This document shows positions 31,768 to 45,160 of a DNA stretch of 64,000 bases, one piece after another. The stretch is from Prinia subflava. Lineage: Eukaryota; Chordata; Aves; Passeriformes; Cisticolidae. The stretch is from the NCBI RefSeq assembly GCF_021018805.1, contig NW_026960607.1, forward strand, positions 3,474,501 through 3,538,500, read 5' to 3'. Positions within the stretch are counted from its first letter, which is position 1, and the number at the start of each line of letters is the position of its first letter. Below the pieces are notes generated by a model, which worked only from the letters and a program-made list of their open reading frames with translations, was not told the DNA's origin and did no database searches. The position numbers were made by a program, and so were the translations under genes.

Positions 31768-32096
31768 TGTTACATCTCCCTGGGGAAATGGTTTCTTCTC
31801 CCTCAGGGACCCCTGGAACCCCTGTCATGTAGTCTGACCCTTCCTTCCCCTTCTGACCCCATTGGCTGTGTGCCAGCTTGCCCCTCCCTCAGAAATCCTG
31901 AGAAAAGGCCCTGTCTCCCTGAGATCACCCTCTCTCTCTCCTGGGACACCAACCTGGAATAAAGATCTCTGCAGCAAAAAAAGGGTGAGAGCCTCTTTTG
32001 AATCCTTTTCCTGTCTCTCTTGATATAATCCTCCTAGGCCTGAGAAGGACTGAGCTAGCTTAGACCCTTGAGGGGAATAAGGAGGGTTATTTATCA
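31768..32096 (+). repeat. ERV B 3' LTR
   Basis: Same 329 bases as the 5' LTR as far as I can read. It is followed directly by the CACATT duplication at 32097-32102. Confidence 0.95.
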
Positions 32097-32329
32097 CACA
32101 TTTCTATTTCTTAAGATAGAAATGTAAAGCAGCTGGAGGTCTGCCTGATTTAAAGTCCAGATTTGCTTAGAGGAAGCAAAGATGATTTTACGTTTCTCTG
32201 TTCACTGATGACATGTGGTCTTTTAGCTACTTCAACTATATTTAGAAAGACTTATCAGGCAGCATTGCTGAGAAAAGAAACACAAACTAAGGCCAAGTCT
32301 CAAACAAGGTAATCAAAGTTGCTCATGTC

Positions 32330-33935
32330 CTGCTGAGGAACTTCAACCACTCTGACATCTGCTGGGAAAGTAGCAGAGAGAGCAGTAGGCAATTCAGGAC
32401 TCTCCTGGAATGCATGGAGGATAACTCCTTGAGCCAGCCAACAGAGAGCTCTGCTAGAGGTAATTCAGTACTGGATCTGACCAGCGTCAGGCAGGTAATC
32501 GGGGACATCAAGACTGGAGGCAGCCTGGGCTGTGGTGATGGTGCATGAGTGGAGTGTGCAGTCCTGAGGGATATGGCTCACAAAGGTGTGAAGTTAGGCC
32601 CCTGTACTTTAGGAAAGCAAACTTCCAGCTTTTCAAGGATATAGTCAATAGGATCTACTGGGAGACTTCCTTCAGGGACAAGGGAGTGGAAACAGCAGAT
32701 CTTTAAGGAAGTCTTCCAAAGGGTGTGGGGGAATCTAAAAAGCAGGAGACCCCAAAAGGTGCAAAAAGGCCCCAGAAAGTATACAAAAAGCTGAAGGAAG
32801 GCTGGGAACCTCAATACTTTCCCATGGAAAGCAAAGAAATTAGGAACTATGTGAATACATATATATCTATCATAAGGAACAAGATCAAGGACTGATTGCT
32901 GGTTCAGAATGTAAAAGGTCTTAGATATGTGCTTTGCAAAGATAGAAAAAGTTTCAGTCTTAAATAATGAATTATTGTGTATTGTTTCTTAGGTTTACAA
33001 AAGTTTTTCTGTTAATATTAAACCCACGTGGGTCTTTCTCTTATTTGCTAGAATAATATGACTCTAAACTTCTTGTAAACTATTGGTTGAGAAAATATCT
33101 AGAAAAAGGCTTCACATCAGCTGTGCTTTTGTCTCTGATCTAGCTTTACATGGATTTTGTTGTTTTCCTGTGTCTCTTGCTTATTGTTTGCATGATACGG
33201 ACAAATAATAAATCCTAAGTCTTCAACTAGACAGAGTCCCATCCTGTTTGTGAGACCATGACTGATCTGGCAAGGGTGTATGAACTGGCAATTCCCATGA
33301 GCAAAAAATCAGGTGAGAGACCAGCATGGCTGAGTGGGGAACTGCTGGTCAAAGTAAAAGGAAAGAAGCAAATGCACAGGCAGTGGATGCAAGGAAAGTA
33401 CCCTGGAAGAGTACAGAGATGAAGTTTGGTTGTATAGGGGTGAGGAAGACCAAGGAGAAGCTGGAACTGAACCTGACAAGGGATTCAAAGAATAACAAGA
33501 AGGGCTTCTATAGCTATGTTAACCATAAAAGAAAGGTGAAAGAAGGTGCACCCCTCTGAAAAACAGTAACAAACCAGGGACAGTGGATTAGGAGAAGGCT
33601 GAGGTAATAAACTACTTTTTTGCCTCAGTCTTCAATGGCAACTTCTCTTCCCAAACCCCTTGAAGGGATGAACAGCAGGATGGAGACTGGGGAGCGAAGT
33701 GCCTCTCACTGTAAGTGAAGATCAGGTTCATGACAGCCTGAGGAACCTGAATGTACACAAATCTATGTACACAGAGCTATGAGATCTAGCCCAGAATCCT
33801 GAGGGAAATGGCTGATGTTGCCAAGCCACTGTCCGTGATATTTGAAAAGTCATGCCAGTCAGGTGCAGTCCCAAGGGACTGAAAAAAGGGAAGTGTTGTA
33901 CCCCATCTTTAAAAAGACTTGGATTTTAAAGGTGT
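32330..33935 (+). mobile_element. CR1 LINE, 5' part of ORF2, degraded
   Basis: Fragments in several frames match CR1 ORF2 in order: the endonuclease end (NFNHSDICWESS at about 32340, GDIKTGGSLGCGD at about 32500), the linker (KSGERPAW, about 33310), LELNLTRDSKNNKKGFYSYVNHKRK (33326-33559 frame) and the start of RT (VPRD..KKG, about 33870). Frameshifts and stops are many, and 32830-33230 is not recognisable as CR1 and may be a deletion-insertion. It ends just left of the LTR at 33977. Confidence 0.8.
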
Positions 33936-33976
33936 GAGTTGTCAATCTAATCCCTGAAAAGAGCTATGTGCATACT

Positions 33977-34542
33977 TGCTGTGGTGTGGAATTAAGTTCA
34001 TGGTTTATTGGGTTTGTGCAGGTTGATTGTACAATGATATGTTCCTTGTACCCCATTTTTCCCTGCTGGTATTATCCTGTAATTCCCCAAAGTCATGTAG
34101 CTATTCAGTTATTTGTCAATCTTTTCTCATAGTCTGTGTAAACCCCTTCCTGTTGTCCCTGATTGGTTTCTGTAATGTCACCCCATGTTTGTACCACCTC
34201 TTTAGTTGAAACCCATTGGTTGTAACCTCCTTACCACACCCCATTTCACTGCTGTATAAAACGGCAGGTCAGAAGAGCCTCGGGGGCAGTCTGAGCATCA
34301 GGCAGGTGGTAAGGAGGTCCCGTGGGACCCCCAAATAAATCTGTCATTTTACTGGATTGGCTCCTCCCTTCTTCTCCATCATTGTCAGCATTCTCCACCG
34401 CCTCACACAGCCTCTCAGGACAAGAACTCACAGGGATCAGCAGGCTTGCGTGACTTGCCTAGCTGTACCCTTTAGCCTGCTGCGGTGTCTGAGCTAGCCT
34501 GGGCAGGCAGAGAGACTGAGTTCTCTTAAAGGCACCACGACA
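33977..34542 (+). repeat. Solo LTR, 566 bp, 6-bp duplication CATACT
   Basis: TGCTGTGG...CCACGACA is flanked by CATACT at 33971-33976 and 34543-34548. TATAAA (34255-34260) and AATAAA (34334-34339) are 79 bp apart in + orientation. It is class II-like. Confidence 0.85.
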
Positions 34543-34548
34543 CATACT

Positions 34549-37500
34549 TAATTTCAGCACAAGTAATCTGCTGAATAATCAGGTGTTGGAAAAGATGATG
34601 AAATATTTTCACATCTTCGAAGGTTGAAGGTTGGATGATGAACTGTCGCTGTTAATCTTGCTCAAGTAACACGCAGAGTCAGGAATTTTTTGGGAGAGCA
34701 GAAGCAGCAGAGGAGAATCCCTGATTTGTTTATTACTTCCTATTATATACTTTTAGCAAGGTGACCATGGATTGGAGAGTGGTATTCCCACCTCTCAACC
34801 ACATTGGTCAAAGGGACTGTCACACAATCATTCTTCTCCTTGAAGAAGAATGTGAAAACAAATAATATTTACAAATACAATCTCCTTGTTTACATGAAAC
34901 GAGCGTGAGAAGGTGCACACTTCTACTTTAATATGAACGCTCAGCAAACTAGGAAAATCTCATGGTGACAATGAACCACTCAAAATTTTAGTATTTTATC
35001 CCCTATTTACAAGATTGAAGCAGTATCTTATTGCAAGTGTGAATACTGAATTATAAATTAAAAAAAACACAGATGAAAAGGCAGTCCAGGACATTTGGGG
35101 AAAGATGCAAAAACTGAAAATCTCAGTTCCTAACTACTTTACTTGGAAAACTAAAAATAAAAAGCAAAAATAGGTCTATATTACTTGAAAATAAAAAATA
35201 AACTTTTGCATATTTCTGGCATAACACAACAATTTAACTTCTTAAGTATGTCACTTGACTTACATCAAAATCCTGAGAAAGACAAGGCTACATTTTTTGA
35301 CCTGTAAGTTGCCTACTTCCTAATGCTACAGCCTGTCTAGAAAAAGAAGGAATAATTTTGAATTTCTTAATAAATTTCCATGTGAACAATTTGTCTAAAA
35401 TAACCTTCACCTAAGCCAAATAATTTCTGGATTAAATGAAAGTGAAACACATCCTTTCTACAATTGGTATAGGACCTTCTCTTTTTTGCTCCCCATGCTG
35501 AATCTCTACTAGAAGAATCAGTACACACTATGGAACAGAATCTAATAAGTCCAACAAAGAAACAAGATTATGTCTTATCTGGTTTAAAGGGATTTTAAAG
35601 GCTCCTGCTGAGCACTTAATACTTTGGACTTAGTCTCCTACTGAGGTATTTTGTCAGCCAAAGATAGAATGGGAAATGCATCAATGTTTAATTCTATTTT
35701 GGCCTCCTTGTTCCATCTCAGAGTGGGTTACGTGCAGCATTTCTTGTACAAGATACTTTGGTGATGCTATAGTGGATATAGCTGTATGTGTCTGTGAGAC
35801 ATACACCCATAGGAAAGGAAGATCAGGGAATGATCTCGCCTGCAAGAACCAAAATCTGCCTATTGCCCAGCTGTTGGTTTGCTCTCTGGCTTCTGCTTGG
35901 ACTCTGCACCTGGCTCTCTCCAGAGCAGTTCATTTAAAGACGTTGCACAAGGTTATAGGAATGTCACAGCATGAGTTTTAGATCCCTCTGTAGTGCACAA
36001 CAATTATCACAGTTTCTACCTCATATAGCAGAACATCTTAGAGTCTAAACATCACCTTACAAAACAACATGGGCAAAGGTTTGATTCAAAGTTACTTGAA
36101 TCAGCGTAAAATCTTAGGATTCCAATAAGCTTGGAAAACAAAAGCCAGTCTGGTGTCATACCTAAACCTTCTTTGGCTTCTGAAATGGATCTGTGTGAGT
36201 GGTACACACTAAAGGATAAATCATACACGTGTGCAGACTAGGGGAGGTACCATAATAAAGTGGGAAACTTGTGGCTTTCCCAGCAGTCATGTCTATCTGC
36301 TCCAATACCATTTTAGTGAGAAGTACATGATTCCAGCACTGAGTAGAAAGCCATTCTGGAGACAAAATGAACCAGGCAGATAGTCCCAGAGACATGATTT
36401 TAAACAAAGATAGGTTTTGCCAGTCAAACCAAGTGAAGCAAACAAATGAACTCAAACTGACAGCCCTCATGACAGTAAACTTCCAAGTTCTGAGAGTTAA
36501 TCATGCTGCATTTTGACAGATCACTGATAAAATCTTTCAGATTTGCCTTGTCAGTCATTTTATTAGCAGACATCTAATGAATAGCATATAAAGTAGGCTT
36601 GTTAAGTATAGTGCCTTCTGACAGTTCAATTTAAAAGTGAAGGGTATAGAAAATTCACTCCAGAGCAATTGTCAGGTTTTCCCCAGGAAAAGCTTGCTTT
36701 GTGTTAACAGTCTGTACAGGTCTGACAGGGATGTTCTCCATCTCCGTGACCCTGGCTGCCACAGAGATACAACAATTTCTTTAGCAAAGAAGTGGTCAAG
36801 CACTCAGGCAAATATTACTGGAATTATGACATTACCATGTTCAATCCCTTGCTTAGGAAAGATAATTAAAATATACACCCTGAGGTGTATCAGTTATATT
36901 GGAAACTGATTTTATTGCAATTTTTATTTTACTTTCATTACAACATGATTTATGAGAGGAATTATTAGTGTCAATAATTTAAGCGATCTCTTTTCCCAAC
37001 ATAATACAGTATGTAAATAATAACATCTAGCATTAAACTTACAAAATAAAGTGCATTTTTATGAGATATTTCCAACTGACTTTGGAAACAAAGTATAACA
37101 AAACAAAAAAATCCATGCTGAATGTTCAAACCTTTAAGAAAAGAGATTAAAGCAGATTCAAAGAAGACTCCATTGATATTTTTATATTGAAATATTTATC
37201 TTCTCACATAAAAATACATAGGCCCATAAAAATACAGCATTGCAAAAAAGCACAGACAAAATGACTGAAATGCAAATAGAACAGCTAATTACGGGAAATG
37301 GATAAAAGACCAATTTTTTAAATACATATTCTGAAGGACTATGGTTTTTGTGAAGGAACCTTACAGGTGGTTTTCATTTGCAGTCTCCCAATTTTTTGAG
37401 CTATGTTGGTTTTAAAAACGGAAACTCAACTAGTTTTACAATTATGTCTCTCAAACAGGATAGGGACAAGTGAGGCAAGAGTAGATCAAGTGTTTGCTGA

Positions 37501-40500
37501 TGGGCAGACCGGGCTAACACTAAAGAACTTTCACCTCCTCTTCACAAGATGATTTCAAATCCTTTTTTTTTTTTTTTTCACCTGCTACTTGATAAACTTA
37601 TTATGGTTATGAACTCAGATATATTGCTGTCCTTCTTCATGACCTATGAACATGGCAAGGGACCAGACTTGTGATAGAAGACTGGAAGTAGAATAAGGGC
37701 ACATAGGTGAAAGGGGGCAAATGAAAAATACAGAAGGCACTTCTGCACAGCTTTAAATAGGCAGAAATATAACAGTTCATAAGGAGAAGTTATTGTAAAA
37801 GCACAATGATGGCCCTTCCATGTTGTGTTTTTTAATAATCAGCTAAATTAAATAGTCTACAGTGGCTTTCTAAGGGGAAGGGCTGCATGGTTTCTAGACA
37901 GTGATAGGAAGATGTGAAGAATACTGATTTCCTGGAAAGCATGAATCTTCAAAAGGTAGCCCTTTCATATGAGAATGGAATAAAAAAGGGAGAAACTTTT
38001 AAAAGCCTGTAAGGATTTGAAACTACTGTTTCTAGTGTCATGTTGAAAGGTTCAACACATGCAGAGTCCTTATTTCTAACAGTGATTCTAGTGGTGTTCA
38101 GAAATTGATTAAAGATTTTAATCATGTAAATGTTAATCCTGATTAGTAAAATAAAAATATACAATAGATATAAAAGGTTTCATAGGCTGATGCTGTTTAT
38201 ATATAGATGTACTCTGGAAACTCTAAATCCAAGACTTTATGTAACTTCAGCCAGAAAGTCATATCTTAAGTTTTAATGTAGATTTTTCCCTGCAGACACA
38301 GGGATATGTTGCATGAAAAACAGATGCTGAAGAGTAAGGCAATAAATACAGCCATATAGAAAATCCAAAGAAGTTTCAGCTGTTTCAATGCCCATAGCAG
38401 ACTAAAGAGTTGTCCTCTGAAAAATTATAGATATGATTACTCCATGACTTTGCAACCTCTACAACCCATAGCAGTGTGTACACTGCTGCCAAATTACACT
38501 TTCATGTTTAAATAAAGGGTGGCATTTTATATTCATTGGGAAGGATATGACTGAAACATGAAAATTCAACATAATGGAAGCTACAATCTCTTTAGATCTA
38601 AATATCTCTTATATATTAAGCAGAATAAAATCCTTGGAGAAGTGAGCCTCCAGCTATTTTTTTGGAAAGGACTTAGTACGCTTCTGAGAATTAGCATCTA
38701 GTAACTGATTCTGAAGCTAATCTTTCTTTACTCATATAGAGAGAAAAATGATCTTTCTTCATACCTCTACAAGAACTAAATATGGATGAAGTCATAGCTG
38801 TGTCAAGATTTCAACATGTGTACCAATGAAAGATAAATTACTTTTAAGAGGTCCCTTAGCACAGAAGCTCCTCAATTTGATAAAGAAATCCTACAAAAAA
38901 TCCTCCTTCAAAAGGAAGGAAGAGGCTCTGACTGTACCTTCAATTCAGATGAAATCCATCAACACACAGCTGCTCCACCAAGAGTCAATGAATGCTGACC
39001 AGAGAAAGATTTCCTGTGAAAAAGTCAAAAAACTGTTCAGGGACATCTATCTGACAGCTGATCTCATCTGTTGTCTTCTGCAGGACTACCACCTCTGCCT
39101 ACTGTCAAAAAAGGAAACAGGGGAAGCCCTGTAAGAATCAGTTATTTCCTTAGAGTTAGAGCAGTTTGTGAAAAATATTGCTCCCTAATCTAAGAAAAAA
39201 TAAAGTAATTTCTCCACCATTTCAACAGCAGCATCTGTATCTGTCTGCTATACATATTAGAAGTTCATAGAGGTAGTTGCCTGTATCATATGCAAACCTA
39301 TAAGATAAAAACAACAAGTTAAGAGAGACGTGTACTCAAGGGGAAAAAACAGCCTTTTAAAACATTGTTTTAAAAGAAATACACATTTTAAAATAAAGAA
39401 GGAATCATACAAACTCGATTGTACATGGAATTATTTGAAACACTTTGGAAGTTTCTGTAAGTATTCGCTGATTTCAAACATTTCCAGAAAGACAGTCATC
39501 TGCAGAGTTGCTGATCTTGGAGAGGACCAGAAAAGTAACTGTCTAAATTCCTCAAAAAATATAAAAATAATCTATTAAAAATTACTGTGCTCACAGAAAG
39601 ATGAAAAGCAAATTGAATGGACATCAGCAGCCAGTCTCATAAGTATCCAAAGAGTAATTTGAAAATCTAACAACTTCACTGCCTGAGGAGGCTGCCAAAG
39701 CACAGTGTCATTGTCAAAACAAATACTTTAGACAGTTGGATAGCCAGATCTGTGACAGCTGTGACAGTCTGATGACTTAAAAAAAAAAAAAAGAACAAGA
39801 GAGATATGGCACTTAATCAAACTTACCAAGACTAAAACACACTCCTCTACTTTGTTACTTTAAAAGGACTAAAGAGCCCTCATGTTTTTTTAGAGCAAAT
39901 GTATTTTTCATCCTGAATTTTGTCATTCTGAGGGACAGATATTCAGTCAAGTCTTTCCTTCTACAAATATTTGTTGCACCAAAAAGGTCAAACTAAAATT
40001 ATTGATTGCTGATGCGTTTCAGAATATCAAACTCATGCAGTTGGGGTGGGGGTGGCTGTTTCCCATTCTGAATGAATAACAGCAGGTCTGAAAATTCTCA
40101 ACAGCCCAGACTGGTGGAACAGCTAAACTCTTTACTGGTCCTTGAGAGACTGGCATGTTCTTAGACACTCGGCTATTGTGACTTTATCACAATATTGGGG
40201 ATCAAAATATATGACAGATTTGGGATCAGGGAGTTCATTATGGTTTTGACCCACTTCAGACAGGTAGAAAGCATGGGACTCACATAAGGATGAAAGAGAT
40301 CTCCCTCCTGACCTGTCTTTCCAGGGCTCTGGCACTGATAGCACTGCAGTCTTCTGTCTGAGCCTGCAGCATGCCACAGCTCAGCCTTCTGCAGATCAAA
40401 ATGGTTTAGATCAGCTTAAAACCTTCAGCTCTGTACAGCAGTGCAAGGCATGTCCCACAGGTGGAGACTGACCAGAGTGATACATATGAACATGGCCTGG

Positions 40501-41970
40501 GATGCCTACAGCCCTGGGCTTTGGGATACCTAGCGATCCTGGCATTGCCAGGGTGGGCCGGTAAAGAAAAGGAGCACAGGACACACACATATAAGCTACT
40601 ACAAACTTAAGAAATATTACTCAGAATATTTCAATTATTACTTCTGGCTCTTTTATGCATGCTTCAATTTCCAGTTATTGATGGCAAATAATTACTGACA
40701 CTTATGAGAAATTTGTGCAGAGCAAAGCTCTTGAAAAATACTCATTCAGGTCCTTAGGTTCATTGTGGAAGACTTTAATCATCACTATCACCACCATGTG
40801 GACTATAAACAGCAAATCCAGTTAACAAGGGCATAGAAAAGGTCAGAACACTGAAAAAATGTTTTTCTTTCATACTTATCTTAAAACTCAGACATAGCAG
40901 TAACTTCAGGTTCATCAACTTACAATGACTACCATTAAAAAAAAAACCCATTATACTTCAAATCATTCAAACACACATCAAAATACAGATGTAATGGACT
41001 AGCAGAGTAAATTACTTTTTTGTTAGTCTCAGTCTGTGATCCCCTAGTTGGCAATAATGATAGTTACGGGGTGTTTTTCAAGACTTTGTCCCAAGAGTCT
41101 AAAATTCAAATATGTATGGCACTAAAAAACACCATATCCCTTTCAGCCTTCATATTCTGCAAATCTTCACATCTCTAATCTAGTCACATTATGGTCACAA
41201 CAGCTTTGCCAGATAGCTCAATTACTTAAGGAAAGCCATACCAATGTGTCTAGTTTTGTTCAGATTTGTAATCCAGATTTATTTTTTTAGATAAATATAC
41301 AAGCACCTAATTTCCCATTCAGCAGCTTCAGTCATTTGCAGACAAGTGATTTGCTTGTGGATTATAACAAACCACTCAAACAAACAGGGCTTTATAGTTT
41401 AAATGACTTCATATGGATATTGCCAAGTGGATAAATACAAGACATTGTTTCTTGTTTTAGACCTGTTCCTGGCACCTTTCTAGTTTATATGTTTTCCTAT
41501 CAACAATGAAGTTCAGCTACTTTCACCGTGTTGGCTGTTATTCATATTTGGTTACCCACAATGACAAATACTGCTCAACTATGCATCCATAAAGTTGTCC
41601 ATGAGGGTTTTGTAACAAAAGCAAAAAAGGTTCAGAGATAAATGATTTAGTCTCCACGGCTCTTGGAAGTTGGTCAGCCTTTGACTGCTGAAAGACTAAA
41701 GGAAATGCATCTTGCTCTCAGTAATGAGTGAGGAGGGAAGAATCTATTTCTTAAAAGTAAAAGATTACCTAAACTCTGGATCAGCTCGAATAGGGGTTTC
41801 AAGATGCAGCTTTGTAGGAATTTGATAGATTTCACATCATTGGCTGACCAATTTATTTTCTGCCAGCCAAAAAATAGTGTGTAAACTGCACTGCCTGGTG
41901 ACTGATGCAGCCAAGGGCAAACAATGAACCGAGAATAAGAGAAAAGATGAAAAGAAGCTCTTCTGGCATA
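34549..41970. other. Gene-less AT-rich segment
   Basis: About 7.4 kb shows no recognisable gene. A patch at about 34640-34960 (TTTATT, GC-richer, with a possible TGAAC repeat at its ends) may be an older minus-strand LTR, but I could not fix its boundaries. There is a T-run at 37561-37578 and an A-run near 39780. The 102-codon frames at 35676, 36162 and 38826 are not supported. Confidence 0.45.
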
Positions 41971-41974
41971 ATGA

Positions 41975-42718
41975 TGTGAAAAATCTGGGATGTTAATTCG
42001 TGTTCTTATGGGTTATGGCATGTTAGAAATTATAAAAAACACTATATATATGTTATATGGGAATATAGTTTCAAGTTTCAGTCTGCCTTGAAAATTCGCT
42101 GAGACAGAAGCAGGCACCACCCTGGAATTTACATTTTGAAAGAAGACAAAGGACTTAGGGGAAACCCTGGCCTTCTCTTTGGCATCAGAAAAGGACACAT
42201 TAAGATAAGCTATCAGTCTTCCCCTCCCTGGATGACAGAGCCATCAGAGCACTATGATCAGCTATCCCAGCACCTCATAAAAAGCGTTGAAGCACCTTCT
42301 CAGAGCACCATCATCATCTAAATCTCCGGAGAACTCTTTCTATTCATAAACTTTGGTGTTTATTCACTCACGGGAAACTAGAAATTGACACCTTGCAGCA
42401 GAGGAGACTCCTTTCAGTTCAGCCAGAGAAGACTATGAATTCGAATAACTAGCTTGGAAACAAAAGGACCATGAGGAAATTTTTGCCAGAGGCGGAATAA
42501 AGTGTATAAAAACTAAGCCCCGAACAAGGCAAATTTGTGAACTCAGGGGGGACGGCAGTTGGCCAGATACCGTGTCCCAGTTCACCATTGATGATTCCCG
42601 GGTCAATCGTCAACGTATCTCCGCTGTGGGTGGTTTTGCCGAAATTCTGTAATTCGATCCTTTTTAATAAACCAAAAATTATAATTTAAATTGGTCTACT
42701 GTATTGGCATTTATAACA
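41975..42718 (+). repeat. Solo LTR, 744 bp, 4-bp duplication ATGA
   Basis: TGTGAAAAATC...GGCATTTATAACA is flanked by ATGA at 41971-41974 and 42719-42722. TATAAAAA at about 42505 and AATAAA at 42666-42671 are in + orientation. It is the longest and best-preserved promoter side of the family also seen at 6439 and 17356 on the minus strand. Confidence 0.83.
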
Positions 42719-42722
42719 ATGA

Positions 42723-45155
42723 GAAGAAATGGTCCTTCATCATCCTATCAGGCCAATGGCTCTGCAAGTTATAAATCCCTGTCCTCTGCCTCACAGCCTG
42801 GGATAAGCACAGCAAAATAAATTCATTAAACTAGTGTTCAGAGTGCTGCATGTATTTTTATGTGGTAACAGGTTTGTTTTCCTGACAACTTTATAGAAAT
42901 GCCTCTTTTGTTGGACTTAATCCATGCAGATATAAACTGAGCTGAGTTCATGATATACATTAATATCTATGCAACAAGAAATGTGAAGCATACTTTATTT
43001 GATAGTGTAAATCAGTTTCAATGCCAGTTTGAACTAAACAGTGCTTTTTCATTGCCTCTGTGCCAGATTCAAAAGACAGAAGCACTCTACTAGGTCTCAT
43101 TTCCTTTTGAATAATTCAGACCAAACGAAAGTTGGTTTATGATTTGCTGCAGTTTTAAACTCGCAAAGTAAGTTTAATAAGAGAGTTACTGACTTCAATT
43201 GTCTGTTTTGCAATCAGGATATTATTAAAACTAACTGTAAAGAGGGCTCTGGACCTTTGATTTTTAGTATTGGGGAAGAATTGCTCTTCGATGTTATTCA
43301 TACAACACTATTTTATATATATATCTACACCCACTAATGAAAGAAATTCTTTAATTACTGATGATAAAGAATGGCTCCTCATTGAATGGTGTGTATCAAA
43401 ACACTCCCCCATGAACAGACCCTTTTTTGTATTATTTCTCACAGTTTCTGTGCATTCAGAATTGCAATCTGTAAGCAAAAAGCAGTTTCAAGGTAAATTG
43501 TTTTGACATTAACTCTTATTTATATTGCAATATGATTTGTATATACATCCATCAAGTAAACATAAAATTAACTGCCTGTGCAAAATTTCTCAAGAAACTA
43601 CCTTCATCATGATATAATGTATCTATCATACTTACCATTTCTCATGTCATATGTCAGGAAAGAATTAAACACTGCTGTAAGGACATTTAGTTTTCATGTG
43701 AAGTAGCTTTCTTCTGTAAAGATTTATTTTAATCTGAAACTATTCAGTGTGCAGTGTCATAAATTTTTAACACTGATTAATGAAACTCATCTGTCATTAA
43801 CACTCATAGTAATATTTAAATTCAAATAAAAAGGTTTGAAAATTCAGTTAGTGTTTTCATAAGAAAATAGATAACTAAATTGCCTATAATACAGGAATTG
43901 AGAGAAAGTTGAGAATAAGTTGTAAAAAAATCTCCTAAAACCACAAAACAATTGGAAAACACATTCTTGTATGTTGGTTTGGAATATATTGTACTAATAT
44001 GAACATTTTATGCTATGGGTATCCCTACAACCTCTGCTGACCCACACTGAAATTTGCAGTAATGTAGGCTTCAGGAGCACACATGAAAAATACTAATCTT
44101 TCAGAAAAACTGTTCCAAATCACCCAAATTTTTAGGAGGATTAGATAGAAAGGATTCAGTTTCTTATAAGCAATCAAATTTTTACTGCATGCATGTCCTT
44201 TGGGTACCTACTTCTTTATTTTGTTACTTTAATTTTATTTTGCTCTAATTGTTTTAATTGAAATGGAAATAACATTGCTAATAAACTACTAGCTCTAGGC
44301 TTCAAATTACTGTGTTCCCTGAGGACTTCTGAAGTTCAAATATGAGCACTTGTTCTGAAAATCTCTAAATATGGTGCACCAGAGGCCACAAGGTCTGACG
44401 CAGAGCTGCTTACACAAAGACTACATTACATTATATGATGCAAGTACCTGAATTAAATGTTATTTCTGAAGGGAGGGTGTAAGCCCAAAGTGTGCTTACC
44501 TACTAAACACTCCTCCCCACTCTGATGAGCTGTCCTCTGAAAGAATGAGAGTGACAAACAGAAGATTTATTCTGTAAGTGCAATTAGGTTAACTGACTAA
44601 GATCAAAATGCCTCTAGCAGATATTTGTTGTACACAGAGCGTAGAAGAGTGCCCTGTAGTCTAGCACAACAGAGAAGCATTAACTCCACCCCTTTCTAAG
44701 AATGAAGTAATTTCAGAAAGCAAGCTGGTTATACAACATAGTATACATATGTATACGACTTGAGCAGCGCTAAAAATTCACCTTGGTACAACAATGCCCC
44801 ATAAAGTCCATAGGCCTGGCTAAAATCCCTGTGATAGCTAAAATCACTGGATGGAGGGTGGGCAAAAGGGGTGGACACCTACGTGGTTCAGGGGAAAGGG
44901 AGGAGAGAGAAGGACATCAGTTATCTGCAGGTTCTAAGAAATCTGAACTGCTTAATTGCCATCTCTAAGATACCTGATCAGAGTGCTCACCAGTAATCAG
45001 CAGGAGGAAAACTGGCATGGACGGGTCTCTTTGAATTAACAGAGTCACACTGGAGAGTAACACTTAACTCAAAGGCACACTAAACCTGTGGAAAGTTTCA
45101 AATGTGGAGAGACTTATGAGACATTAGTAGGCATTTCACAGAAGCCAAAGTAAAA
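42723..45155. other. Gene-less AT-rich segment
   Basis: No gene or repeat family is recognised. A 16-bp palindrome GTATACATATGTATAC lies near 44741. Confidence 0.45.
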
Positions 45156-45160
45156 CACTG

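Larger units (their letters stand above)
23989..32096 (+). mobile_element. ERV B: complete provirus, 8108 bp, 6-bp duplication CACATT
   Basis: This full-length provirus has LTRs at 23989-24317 and 31768-32096 that I read as identical over all 329 bases, and CACATT at 23983-23988 and 32097-32102. The order is LTR, PBS, splice donor, gag, pro, pol, splice acceptor, env, polypurine tract, LTR. gag, pro and pol lie in three successive -1 frames with canonical slip sites, as in betaretroviruses, while the Env TM subunit is alpharetrovirus-like. The only obvious lesions are one UAG in pol and one UAG in env. Identical LTRs imply recent insertion, and the copy may be polymorphic between individuals. 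Confidence 0.97.

Noticed and set aside
34640..34960. Possible minus-strand solo LTR
   Set aside because: A poly(A)-like signal is present, but TG...CA ends with a matching duplication could not be found.
38826..39134. 102-codon lysine-rich open frame
   Set aside because: Composition follows the AT-rich background. No motif or neighbouring exon supports a gene.
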